From Dehalococcoidia bacterium (GTDB lineage: Bacteria; Chloroflexota; Dehalococcoidia; Lucifugimonadales; SHYT01), in assembly GCA_009693045.1 (NCBI GenBank), contig SHXZ01000010.1, positions 27,921 to 91,920 on the forward strand: a stretch of DNA of 64,000 nucleotides. The letters are read 5' to 3'. Under the pieces are notes generated by a model that was given only the letters and a program-made list of their open reading frames with translations, was not told the DNA's origin and made no database searches. Positions 1 to 7,726 of this stretch are shown here, in pieces. The first letter of the stretch is position 1, and each line of letters starts with the position of its first letter. Made by a program: the position numbers and the translations under genes.

Positions 1-885
1 GCGATGCTCCACACCGGCTTTGGGGTTCCCGTCTCGCTCTCGGCCCACGGCCCGCTGCACCTCCTGGAGCGCGCGCTCGCCGACACCGACCCGCGCGCGT
101 TCCACCAGGCCTGCGCCCGCCTCGGCCTCACGCTGGAGGGCCTGCGGGCCGCCCTTGCCGCCTTCCACCGCGTCCGGCCCCTCAGCATCGCTTTGCAGCA
201 GGTGCTCCAGGCCCGCACGTACCTGAGCGAGGTGGAGCCGACCCTCGAAGACCCCGCCTTCTCGCACAACTGCCGACTCATCCTTGCGCGCATTGACCTC
301 GGAAGCCTGGAGGCCGACCCCAACGCGTGGCCGAGCATCCGCCATTCGCTCCTCCAGTTCAAGGAACAGTATGGGCGCGCGTACCGGGATCGCCATCGTG
401 GCTATCACGCCGCGACCGCACGCCTGGCCCGCCAGCTTGAGGCTGCGAGGCTGCTGGTGCGAGCGCTGGAGTTGTTCAACACCATCGTGGAGCTGGGCGA
501 GCCGGTTGCCCCGCAACTCCCGTCCCAGCACCAGTCCCTTGCCGAGGCCATCGTGGTCTGCTCCGAAAAGCCGGAAGCTCTGCCCCTAGACGACCAGCCA
601 TTCTGTCGCGCGTGCCGCCTGCGCCTTGACCAGCCGCTTCCGGAGCAGGAGGCGGAGACGCTGCTCAAGGCGCTTGAGACCGCTTGGCGCGAACAGAACC
701 GCCGCCTCGCCACGCTCGCGGCGCATCAGGTCATCGCCCAGCCTCGGACCCGCTCCGTGGACTGGCTGGCTAAGCTGGTGCAGACCGCCAACCTCACGCC
801 CCTCGCCAACGTCCTGGACGCCGAGGTCATGGCGTTTCTCCGCGCCTTTGCCGCCGAACGGCCGCCGCGCGGGTCGGCAAGGTGA
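1..885 (+). CDS. C-terminal part of a large uncharacterised protein (partial)
   Basis: The frame is open from the first base, so the gene very probably starts left of the window; the ATG at 4 is not a convincing start. The visible 294 residues are mostly helical and Arg/Leu-rich, with a CxxC motif (FCRACRLRL, about residue 200) preceded by another Cys, suggesting a small metal site. The style (a KEQYGRAYRDRHRGYH segment followed by a Cys pair) recalls the C-terminal region of large DUF6079-type ATPases, but this is a weak impression and I assign no function. The stop at 883-885 lies only 7 nt before the pth start, so the two are probably co-transcribed. Confidence 0.6.
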   Translation, partial: AMLHTGFGVPVSLSAHGPLHLLERALADTDPRAFHQACARLGLTLEGLRAALAAFHRVRPLSIALQQVLQARTYLSEVEPTLEDPAFSHNCRLILARIDLGSLEADPNAWPSIRHSLLQFKEQYGRAYRDRHRGYHAATARLARQLEAARLLVRALELFNTIVELGEPVAPQLPSQHQSLAEAIVVCSEKPEALPLDDQPFCRACRLRLDQPLPEQEAETLLKALETAWREQNRRLATLAAHQVIAQPRTRSVDWLAKLVQTANLTPLANVLDAEVMAFLRAFAAERPPRGSAR

Positions 886-892
886 GGCCGCT

Positions 893-1480
893 GTGAAGCT
901 TGTCGTTGGACTCGGCAACCCCGGCAAGGAGTACGCGAACAGCCGACACAACACCGGCGCGCTCTGCGTCCAGCTCTTGGCGAAGCAAATGGGCGTCCCG
1001 CTGGAGCGCAAGTCAAGGCTCGCTACCCTCGCGGAAGGGGACCTAGCTGGGCAAAGGACGGCCCTAGCGGTGCCACGCACCTTCATGAACACCAGCGGCG
1101 GCGCGGTCTCCGGCCTGCTCCAGCGCTACGGAATCAAGCCCCAAGACCTTATACTGGTCTACGACGACCTTGACCTTCCCCTGGGCACGATCCGAGTGCG
1201 TCCATCCGGGAGCTCGGCGGGCCACAACGGCGTTAAGTCGGTCATCGCAGCCTTGGGGACCGAACAGTTCCCACGCGTACGCATCGGCATTGACCGTCCG
1301 GTGCAGGGAGGCGCGGACCAGATTGCGTATGTGCTGAGCGCTTTTACACGCGCCGAGCAGGCGCAGCTCAACAAGGCGCTTGAGCGCGCGGCGGAGGCGG
1401 TCGTCTGCGTGCTGGCGGGGGGCGTTGACGCTACGATGAACCGCTATAACCGGAAGGACACTCCCGACAACAATCCCTAA
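893..1480 (+). CDS. pth: Peptidyl-tRNA hydrolase
   Basis: This enzyme hydrolyses the ester bond of peptidyl-tRNA released by drop-off, recycling tRNA in the cytoplasm. The 195-residue product has the family length. It opens with the signature VVGLGNPGKEYANSRHN, which holds the catalytic His and the substrate Asn, followed by the VPRTFMNTSGGAV and YDDLDLPLGTIRVR blocks and the SSAGHNGVKSVI segment. The frame is open further upstream, but homology begins at the GTG at 893, just after the stop of the preceding gene, so I chose that start. Nothing looks degenerate. Confidence 0.95.
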   Translation: MKLVVGLGNPGKEYANSRHNTGALCVQLLAKQMGVPLERKSRLATLAEGDLAGQRTALAVPRTFMNTSGGAVSGLLQRYGIKPQDLILVYDDLDLPLGTIRVRPSGSSAGHNGVKSVIAALGTEQFPRVRIGIDRPVQGGADQIAYVLSAFTRAEQAQLNKALERAAEAVVCVLAGGVDATMNRYNRKDTPDNNP

Positions 1481-1538
1481 CCAAATCGTCCGTCCCGACG
1501 TTATCCTTCACTAGACGCACTCTCGCAACGAGGCAAGC

Positions 1539-3809
1539 ATGAAAAGAAGCCCTCGCGCGCTCACCTACCTGGCTCTTGCGGTACCCGCAATTCTCCTCAT
1601 TGCCGCCACTGCGTGCGGAGGAAGCGGAGGCAGCGCTCAGGCGAGCGATACGCAGACCGGCGCCGTCCAACGCGGGAACCTTCTCATTGCCGTCTCCACG
1701 ACGGGGACCGTATCCCTGCCCATTCAATCCAAGTTGACCTTCTCTGGATCGGGCGCCGTCACGGACGTCCTGGTTGGGTGGGGCCAGGAGGTCATGGAGG
1801 GCCAGGTGCTCGCCCGCATGGACGACACCTTTCCAAAGGCCGCGCTCATTGACGCCCAGCTCAACCTCATGAAGGCCCAAAAGGCCGTCACCGACTATCA
1901 GGACCAGTTCTCACCCGACCAGGTCGCCACTGCCCGCAACACGGTCTCTAACGCCAAGACGTCCGTTCTCCAGGCCCAAAACTCCCTGGACGCCTACAGG
2001 GATAGTTTTACACCCCTTGTGGTAGCCAAGGCGCAGAGCGCCTTTGGGTCCGCTCAGGTGGGAGTGGCCCAGGCGGAGAAGGCGCTTACGGACTACCAGG
2101 ACATGTTTTCCCAAGGCAATGGCAATAAGCTCCGGACCGCGGTTGATGAAGCGCGGCTCTCCGCGCTGATCGCGCAGAACATGCTCAGAAGCGCCAAGCA
2201 GGACACCGCCGGCAATCCGGTGTACGACGCCAGGGTCCGCGCAGACGCCGCCGGTGCTACCATGCGCGACGCCCAGGTGGCACTGGACGCCGCCAACAAC
2301 GACCTCGCCGTCGCCGGCACGGACTGGGCGCTTCGCCAGGTCCAGTCCGAACGCCAGGTCACCGTTGCCGAAACCACTTACCGTGATAGGATGCTGGCTA
2401 CCTATCGCATCGCCTTGAACCGGCCCGATCTGCTCCAGCGGCCTCCTGAAGCCTACGTGAACCCGGACACGATTATTCCTACCTCGGTCCTGGATGCCTG
2501 GAACGCACTCACTGACCAGCGGACCAACTACTCCATCCTGCTGCTCCAGAAGGAAAAGGCGCTCGCAGCTGCCCAGAACACCGCCGCCAAGGTGGACGAC
2601 GCCTTTAAAGCTGCCCGCCGCGCCCGTGACGAAGCTATCCAGGCCCTCCAAACCGCCACCGCCGCGGAGCCGGCCCGCCTCCGTGGCAAGGAGCTTGACA
2701 TTGATCGCGCAAACCTGGCTGTCGTGGACGCCCAGGCAGTGCTGTCCGACCCGGTCCAGCTTCGCGTTCTGCGGGCATCTTTTGAGGCCGCCAAAGTCAA
2801 GGCGCAAGACGCCCAGAAGACCCTTGACGACGCCATGAGCGGCGCCGACCCGAAGCAACTGGTCATCCTGCAAGCGAGCGTGGACAGCGCCAAGGCCCGT
2901 GTTCAGGAGGCAGAGACCGCTTTTGCCAAGGTCCTGGCCGGGCCTGAACCAGTAGAGAAGGCCAGCCGCGACAACGCGGTCGCCAGCTCCAAGCTGCGGC
3001 TCCAGCAGGCTAAAAACGACCTTGACCGGGCGGTCCTCAAGGCTCCTTTCACCGGGGCTGTGAGCGCCGTTGGCGTTGCCGTGGGTGACACCGTCGGTGC
3101 CAACACCGTGGCCGTCACCATGGTGGACAACCGCACCTTTGAGGTCACCGTTTCCGTGGACGAAATTGACCTGCCGAAGATCAAGGTTGGGCAGCTGGTG
3201 GCGCTCACCTCAGACGCGTCGCCCAGCCTCCGCGGCGGCGGCGTGGTCAAGGCCATCGCGCCGATCGCCAGGGTGCAACAGGGCGTTGCATCGTACGACG
3301 TATTGCTTTCGCTTCAAGCTCCCGGCAACCAGGGAGCGGGCAGCCAGGGCGCCGGCAACCAGAGCGCAGGAGGTCAGCGTATCGGAGGCTTAGGAGCGGG
3401 CGGCCAGGCCGCCGGCAACCAGGGAGCTGCGAGCCAGCGCGCCAGCGGCCAAGGAACGGGCGGTCAGGGCGCCGGTAACGCAGGCGCCAGTGTCCCCTCG
3501 CTCCGAGGAGGCATGACCCTGAACGCCCAGATTGTGGTTGAAAACAAGCAAGACGTGCTCCTCGTCCCCCTGCGCGCAGTCCAGACCTCCGCGGGGAGCC
3601 GCACCGTGAACGTCATGGAGAATGGCGTCGCGACCGCAAAGAAAATCACCATCGGTTCCTCCAACCAGCAGTTCGCCGAGGTCATGGACGGCCTGAGCGA
3701 AGGCGACAAGGTCGTAATCCCAGCGCGCGCAACGACCACTCAGCAACAACAGCTCCGGTTGCCGGGGGGAATCGTCCCAGGCGGCGGCGCCGGTTCGTTT
3801 GGCCGGTAG
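1539..3809 (+). CDS. HlyD/MacA-type efflux adaptor lipoprotein with a Gly/Gln/Ala-rich insert
   Basis: This is the periplasmic-adaptor-type subunit of a three-component ABC exporter; the ATPase and permease follow directly. Residues 1-26 form a lipoprotein signal (hydrophobic core ending ATAC, lipidated Cys26). A lipoyl-like half domain follows (about 45-100), then a very long Ala/Gln/Lys-rich coiled coil (about 105-490), the second lipoyl half (LDRAVLKAPFTGAVSAVGV), and a beta-barrel/membrane-proximal region ending at residue 756. It is roughly twice the usual MacA length because of the extended hairpin. Residues about 595-650 are a low-complexity GNQGAG/GGQGAG tract coded by imperfect tandem DNA repeats inside the barrel region. 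Substrate unknown. Confidence 0.85.
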   Translation: MKRSPRALTYLALAVPAILLIAATACGGSGGSAQASDTQTGAVQRGNLLIAVSTTGTVSLPIQSKLTFSGSGAVTDVLVGWGQEVMEGQVLARMDDTFPKAALIDAQLNLMKAQKAVTDYQDQFSPDQVATARNTVSNAKTSVLQAQNSLDAYRDSFTPLVVAKAQSAFGSAQVGVAQAEKALTDYQDMFSQGNGNKLRTAVDEARLSALIAQNMLRSAKQDTAGNPVYDARVRADAAGATMRDAQVALDAANNDLAVAGTDWALRQVQSERQVTVAETTYRDRMLATYRIALNRPDLLQRPPEAYVNPDTIIPTSVLDAWNALTDQRTNYSILLLQKEKALAAAQNTAAKVDDAFKAARRARDEAIQALQTATAAEPARLRGKELDIDRANLAVVDAQAVLSDPVQLRVLRASFEAAKVKAQDAQKTLDDAMSGADPKQLVILQASVDSAKARVQEAETAFAKVLAGPEPVEKASRDNAVASSKLRLQQAKNDLDRAVLKAPFTGAVSAVGVAVGDTVGANTVAVTMVDNRTFEVTVSVDEIDLPKIKVGQLVALTSDASPSLRGGGVVKAIAPIARVQQGVASYDVLLSLQAPGNQGAGSQGAGNQSAGGQRIGGLGAGGQAAGNQGAASQRASGQGTGGQGAGNAGASVPSLRGGMTLNAQIVVENKQDVLLVPLRAVQTSAGSRTVNVMENGVATAKKITIGSSNQQFAEVMDGLSEGDKVVIPARATTTQQQQLRLPGGIVPGGGAGSFGR

Positions 3810-3831
3810 CCAGGATCGTAGACGTGAAAAC

Positions 3832-4557
3832 TTGAGCAGCGAGATTGTCATTCGCTTGACCGACATCACGAAGGTCTATAAGACCGGCGCGGGTGAAGTG
3901 CACGCCCTGGCCGGCGTTTCCTTCGCCGTCGAGCGCGGGGAGATGGTGGCTCTCATGGGCCCCAGCGGCTCCGGCAAGTCTACCCTCATGAACGTCCTGG
4001 GCTGCCTGGACCGGCCGACCTCCGGCGAGTACCTCCTGGAGGGGCAGGACGTGGGGCGCATGAGAGACGCGGAGTTGGCGCGCATTCGGAGCAATCGCAT
4101 CGGCTTCGTGTTCCAGAGCTTCAACCTGTTGTCCCGAATGAATGCCCTGGACAACGTGGCGCTGCCCCTGTTGTACTCCGGCAACGGCCATGATGGGCGC
4201 GCCCGCGCCGAAAAAGCGCTGAGCGAGGTTGGCCTGGCCCACCGCGCCAGCCACCGCCCCAACCAGCTTTCTGGCGGCGAGCAGCAACGCGTGGCCGTCG
4301 CCAGATCGCTGGTCAACAACCCCTCGTTCATCCTCGCCGACGAGCCCACGGGGAACCTGGACACCCGCACCAGCGAAGAGATCATGCACCTCTTTCGCTC
4401 GCTGCAAGACCGCGGGATCACCGTTGTCGTCGTCACGCACGAGCGCGACATCGCCGAGTGGTGCGGCCGCACGATCATGCTCCGCGACGGCAAGCTCGTA
4501 GGGGAAGACCGGCATCCTCAAAAGGTGTTTGCACATGAGCCCTCTGACCGCGCTTAA
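3832..4557 (+). CDS. ABC transporter ATP-binding protein, MacB/LolD type
   Basis: Cytoplasmic ATPase powering the MacAB-like system. It shows Walker A (GPSGSGKSTLMN), a Q-loop (GFVFQSFNLL), the ABC signature (LSGGEQQRVAVARS), Walker B (FILADEPTGNLD) and an H-loop His (VVVTHERD). The 241-residue length is normal. No ATG lies near the start of homology; the in-frame TTG at 3832 directly precedes SSEIVIRLTDITKVYK, while a TTG at 3799 would overlap the adaptor gene. The 3' end overlaps the permease start by 23 nt, indicating translational coupling. The LolD/MacB-type ATPase combined with an HlyD-like adaptor points to export of a lipid, peptide or antibiotic rather than uptake. Confidence 0.93.
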   Translation: MSSEIVIRLTDITKVYKTGAGEVHALAGVSFAVERGEMVALMGPSGSGKSTLMNVLGCLDRPTSGEYLLEGQDVGRMRDAELARIRSNRIGFVFQSFNLLSRMNALDNVALPLLYSGNGHDGRARAEKALSEVGLAHRASHRPNQLSGGEQQRVAVARSLVNNPSFILADEPTGNLDTRTSEEIMHLFRSLQDRGITVVVVTHERDIAEWCGRTIMLRDGKLVGEDRHPQKVFAHEPSDRA

Positions 4558-5779
4558 GACCGCCTACACGTCACTGACCGGAGCAAAACTTCGGACGTCG
4601 CTTACTATATTGGGCATCGTCATCGGCATCACGTCCGTCATCGGCCTCATGTCCGTGGGCCGTGGCGCGAAGGCGGACATCACCAAACGCATTGAAGGCA
4701 TCGGCACCAACCTGCTCTTCATCTCGCCTCAGCAGGCCAACCAGGGCGTGGCGCGAGGCGTAGGCGATGCCGCCGCGCTCACCCTGGATGACGCCCGGGC
4801 GCTGGCTGACCCAGAGGTCGCCCCCGATGTCCTGGCGGTTACCGCGCAGGTCAACACGTTTGCACAGCTTATCGCCGGCGCCAACAACATGCGCGCCCAG
4901 GTGTTGGGCGTCACTCCGGGGTTTGCCGACATCCGCAACTACGTCGTCCAGGAGGGCGAGTTCATTACTGCCCAGAATCAGCAAAGCCAGGCCATGGTTG
5001 CCGTAATCGGCGCCACCGTAGCCCAAACGCTCTTCCCCGACGACGACCCCCTTGGCCAACGCATTCGCATCAACAACCGGCAATTCACCGTAACGGGGGT
5101 GCTGCAGGCCAAGGGCGGCGCGGCCTTCGGTAGCCAGGACAGCACCGTGGTCGTGCCCCTGAGTACCGCGTTGTCCCGCCTGCAAAACGCACGGTCGGTG
5201 CGCGGCAGCCCGCGGGTGGACGTCATTACCATACAGGCCGTGTCCTCCGACGCCATGGACGCCGCGAAAATGCAGGCAACTGCAGTGCTTGAGCAGGAAC
5301 ACCGGATTACCACGGGCGTTAGCGATTTTCAGATCACGAGCCAGCAAGACCTGCTTGACGCCACCTCGCAGATCGCCAACGTGTTCACCATCGTGTTGGG
5401 CGCCATCGCGGGCATCTCGCTCCTGGTCGGCGGCATTGGTATCATGAATATCATGCTGGTCTCCGTGGTGGAGCGCACGCGCGAGATCGGCATCCGCAAG
5501 GCGTTGGGGGCGCAGCGGCGGGACGTGCTGGTGCAGTTCCTGGTGGAGGCGATGCTCCTGAGCCTGACCGGCGGCATTCTGGGCGTGGCGTTGGGCTACG
5601 CTGCGGCGCGAGGGCTTTCCAAGCTGCAGGTCAGCGGCCAGAACCTGACCACCGTCGTCTCGCCCGACATCATCATCCTGGCGGTCTCCGTCTCTATTGC
5701 CATCGGGCTGTTCTTCGGCATCTTCCCGGCGTCTCGTGCCGCCCGCCTTGACCCGATAGAGTGCCTTCGGCACGAGTAG
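4535..5779 (+). CDS. MacB-like ABC transporter permease (FtsX family)
   Basis: Membrane subunit of the MacAB-like exporter, 414 residues. One transmembrane helix near residues 20-42 (LTILGIVIGITSVIGLMSVG) leads into an extracytoplasmic MacB-core domain. Three C-terminal helices follow, with the family signature around GGIGIMNIMLVSVVERTREI and GIRKALGAQRRDVLVQFL, the coupling region to the ATPase. ATG at 4535 is preferred over an upstream TTG at 4529. It overlaps the ATPase gene and is the last gene of the operon. The ATPase lacks its own membrane domain, so this is a split MacB. Direction of transport is inferred from the adaptor. Confidence 0.92.
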   Translation: MSPLTALKTAYTSLTGAKLRTSLTILGIVIGITSVIGLMSVGRGAKADITKRIEGIGTNLLFISPQQANQGVARGVGDAAALTLDDARALADPEVAPDVLAVTAQVNTFAQLIAGANNMRAQVLGVTPGFADIRNYVVQEGEFITAQNQQSQAMVAVIGATVAQTLFPDDDPLGQRIRINNRQFTVTGVLQAKGGAAFGSQDSTVVVPLSTALSRLQNARSVRGSPRVDVITIQAVSSDAMDAAKMQATAVLEQEHRITTGVSDFQITSQQDLLDATSQIANVFTIVLGAIAGISLLVGGIGIMNIMLVSVVERTREIGIRKALGAQRRDVLVQFLVEAMLLSLTGGILGVALGYAAARGLSKLQVSGQNLTTVVSPDIIILAVSVSIAIGLFFGIFPASRAARLDPIECLRHE

Positions 5780-5889
5780 CTGTGAACGATGGTTACCCCG
5801 CAAAGCGCACGTCATCAAGCCCAATGCGCCGGAGCCCTTCCAAGGCGGCGGGTGCGGCCTCGGTGAGCACGCGGGCCGCTGCTTGAGCT

Positions 5890-6295
5890 ATGTGGGCCTG
5901 CCCGACGTGCGGTCGGCGATCCCGCAATCCCAAGCAATGGCGCTCGTGCACGGCCACGACAGTGGAAAGTCACTTCGCGGGCAAGGACTCGTGGCTTCAT
6001 GAGGCGTACCAGCGGCTACTGGCTGAACTGTGCGAGCACGCACCAGTGCGGGTGGACGCGGTGAAGACGTCCATCAACCGTGACGGGCCGCGTGCACTTT
6101 GGCGGCCTGCGGGTGAACAAGAGCGGCATGACCGTTGGGTTTCTTCTCCAGCACCGCATCGTTCACCCGCGAATCGAGCGTCACGAGGAGCTGGGCAGAC
6201 GTTGGACCGGCCACTTCGTCAAGATCACCCGGCCCGAGGACGTGGACGCGGAGCTCATTGGGTCGCTGGCTGCGGCGTTCGCGCTGAAGTCATAG
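5890..6295 (+). pseudogene. Zinc-ribbon plus DUF5655 protein, frameshifted
   Basis: The first frame gives WACPTCGRRSRNPKQWRSC (a zinc-ribbon-like start) and then HFAGKDSWLHEAYQRLLAEL...VRVDAVKTSINRDG. The second frame, entered near 6076-6085, continues with GRVHFGGLRVNKSGMTVGFLL and ends ELIGSLAAAFALKS at 6295. Joined, these match the usual DUF5655 layout (HFxGKD, VKTSIN, HFGGLRV, GFLL), so a single +1-type shift has split one gene. The family is often seen with small DNA-binding or stress-related proteins, but its function is not established. The shift may be real decay or a sequencing error; its neighbour on the right is also a gene remnant, which favours decay. Confidence 0.7.
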
Positions 6296-6298
6296 CGC

Positions 6299-6372
6299 CG
6301 TCCAGCGCCTGTGTAGTCCAGCTCGTTGAGAATGCTCCGCGTCTGCCGGCCGCGCAGCGGGCCGTTGTGCGC
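6299..6372 (-). pseudogene. C-terminal remnant of a CaiB/BaiF CoA-transferase
   Basis: Read on the minus strand directly after the MFS stop codon, this stretch gives GPLRGRQTRSILNELDYTGA. The intact double CaiB protein nearby ends with GPLRGQQTRSILQELGYTDA. The match covers the last conserved block of the family only, and nothing upstream in the frame matches. It is therefore the 3' scar of a deleted CoA-transferase gene whose body has been replaced by the MFS gene end. Confidence 0.75.
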
Positions 6373-7677
6373 CTAACGAGCTTGGGACTGGCTGTCGACC
6401 ACGGTTGAGGCAGGCGCTTTAGGTGGTCGCAGCACGAGGTACATGACGGCGGCAAGCCCCGCCGCACCTGCGAAGGGAAGCAGCGCCCAGGAGTAGCTCC
6501 CCGTCCGGTCAAACACCCAGCCCGCGTACACCGGCATCCCAAACGAAGCGAAGGTGCTGAAGAACTGCATCGTTCCCCGTAGCGTCCCGAAGTGCTTGCG
6601 GCCAAAGAAGTCTCCCACTATGCCGATCATGGCGGGGTTAGTCATCTCGGAAGCAGCGTAGAAGACGATGAACCCGTAAAGGTGCCAGGGCTGGGTGGCG
6701 CCGGCAAGAATAAGCAACGCGAGGGCGCCGGACAGTGCTCCAAGCGCGGTCATCACCTGTTTGTTCAGTCGGTCGGCTACAAAACCCATCACCAACGCGC
6801 CCGGTGCTCCCATAAGCGCCATGATGCCTATGAGGTTGGCTGCCTCCTGTCTCCCTGCGCCCTTCCACACCAACATGGGGATAGCATGGACTAGAATGGC
6901 CCCAAGTGCCGCCCCCCGGACGCCCTGGGCCACGGTGACCATCCAAAAGGCAGGCGTTCTCATCGCCTCGGAGAGTGTGAAATCGTACAAGGTGGCCTGC
7001 TGCCTTCGGGCCCTTCCGTCATCGGTCCGGGCCTGCGCCCCCTCGGGGCGTGGCGGGTCGCCATCCGGCAGAAGGCCCATGGATTCCGGCGACCGGCGAA
7101 AGGCCAGACCGAGGGGGACCGATATGCTCAAGAGCAACACGCCCGCGATAATGGCGCCCTTTTCCCAGCCGAAGTGCAGCACGATGAACGAGATTAACGG
7201 GACGAGAAAGAAGGCGCCCGCCCGATGAGAAGCGCCAAGCGTGCCGATGGCGAAGGCGCGATTCCGCCGGAACCAGGTGTTGTAGGCGGTCAAGATGGCA
7301 GAGAAAAAGCCAGCCGAGAAACCCGTGGACAGGAGCACTACGTAGATCAGGAAGAAGCTCCAGAAGTCGCGGGCGAAGAGGCCCAAAAAGACGTAGCCCA
7401 GGCCCGCCAGCGCCGCCCCGCCCATCAGCATCACCCGTGGGCCAAACCTGTCCGTGAGCCTGCCCGCGATTGGCGCCTCCAGACCCCCTTCTAACCTCGC
7501 CGCGGCGAATACGAAGGAAGTGGCGGTACGAGACAACCCCAGGGCCTCACTGAGCGGCAAGAAGAACACCGAGAACCCAAAGGTGTGGACCCCTCCCATA
7601 AGCGCAGAGCCGGAGCCAGCGGCTACCATCCACCAACCGTAGAAGACCCGCTTGCGGAGGCCGCGAAAGCCTGTCAC
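6373..7677 (-). CDS. MFS transporter, oxalate/formate or monocarboxylate-carrier-like
   Basis: Cytoplasmic-membrane secondary carrier with about 12 hydrophobic segments over 434 residues. It begins VFYGWWMVAAGSGSALMGG, the opening typical of the OFA/monocarboxylate branch of the major facilitator superfamily, followed by the loop 2-3 motif RLTDRFGPRVMLMGG (canonical form GxLaDrfGrr). The GTG at 7677 is chosen as start because AAGGAG sits about 9 nt upstream; a GTG at 7707 lacks such a site. Lying between a CaiB remnant and an intact CaiB fusion, it may import an acid that is then handled as a CoA thioester; this is inference. Confidence 0.85.
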   Translation of the reverse strand: MTGFRGLRKRVFYGWWMVAAGSGSALMGGVHTFGFSVFFLPLSEALGLSRTATSFVFAAARLEGGLEAPIAGRLTDRFGPRVMLMGGAALAGLGYVFLGLFARDFWSFFLIYVVLLSTGFSAGFFSAILTAYNTWFRRNRAFAIGTLGASHRAGAFFLVPLISFIVLHFGWEKGAIIAGVLLLSISVPLGLAFRRSPESMGLLPDGDPPRPEGAQARTDDGRARRQQATLYDFTLSEAMRTPAFWMVTVAQGVRGAALGAILVHAIPMLVWKGAGRQEAANLIGIMALMGAPGALVMGFVADRLNKQVMTALGALSGALALLILAGATQPWHLYGFIVFYAASEMTNPAMIGIVGDFFGRKHFGTLRGTMQFFSTFASFGMPVYAGWVFDRTGSYSWALLPFAGAAGLAAVMYLVLRPPKAPASTVVDSQSQAR

Positions 7678-7726
7678 TATCGTCCGCTCCTTCAGGCATG
7701 GTCTCACGGGCTTCGACAGGGAGACC

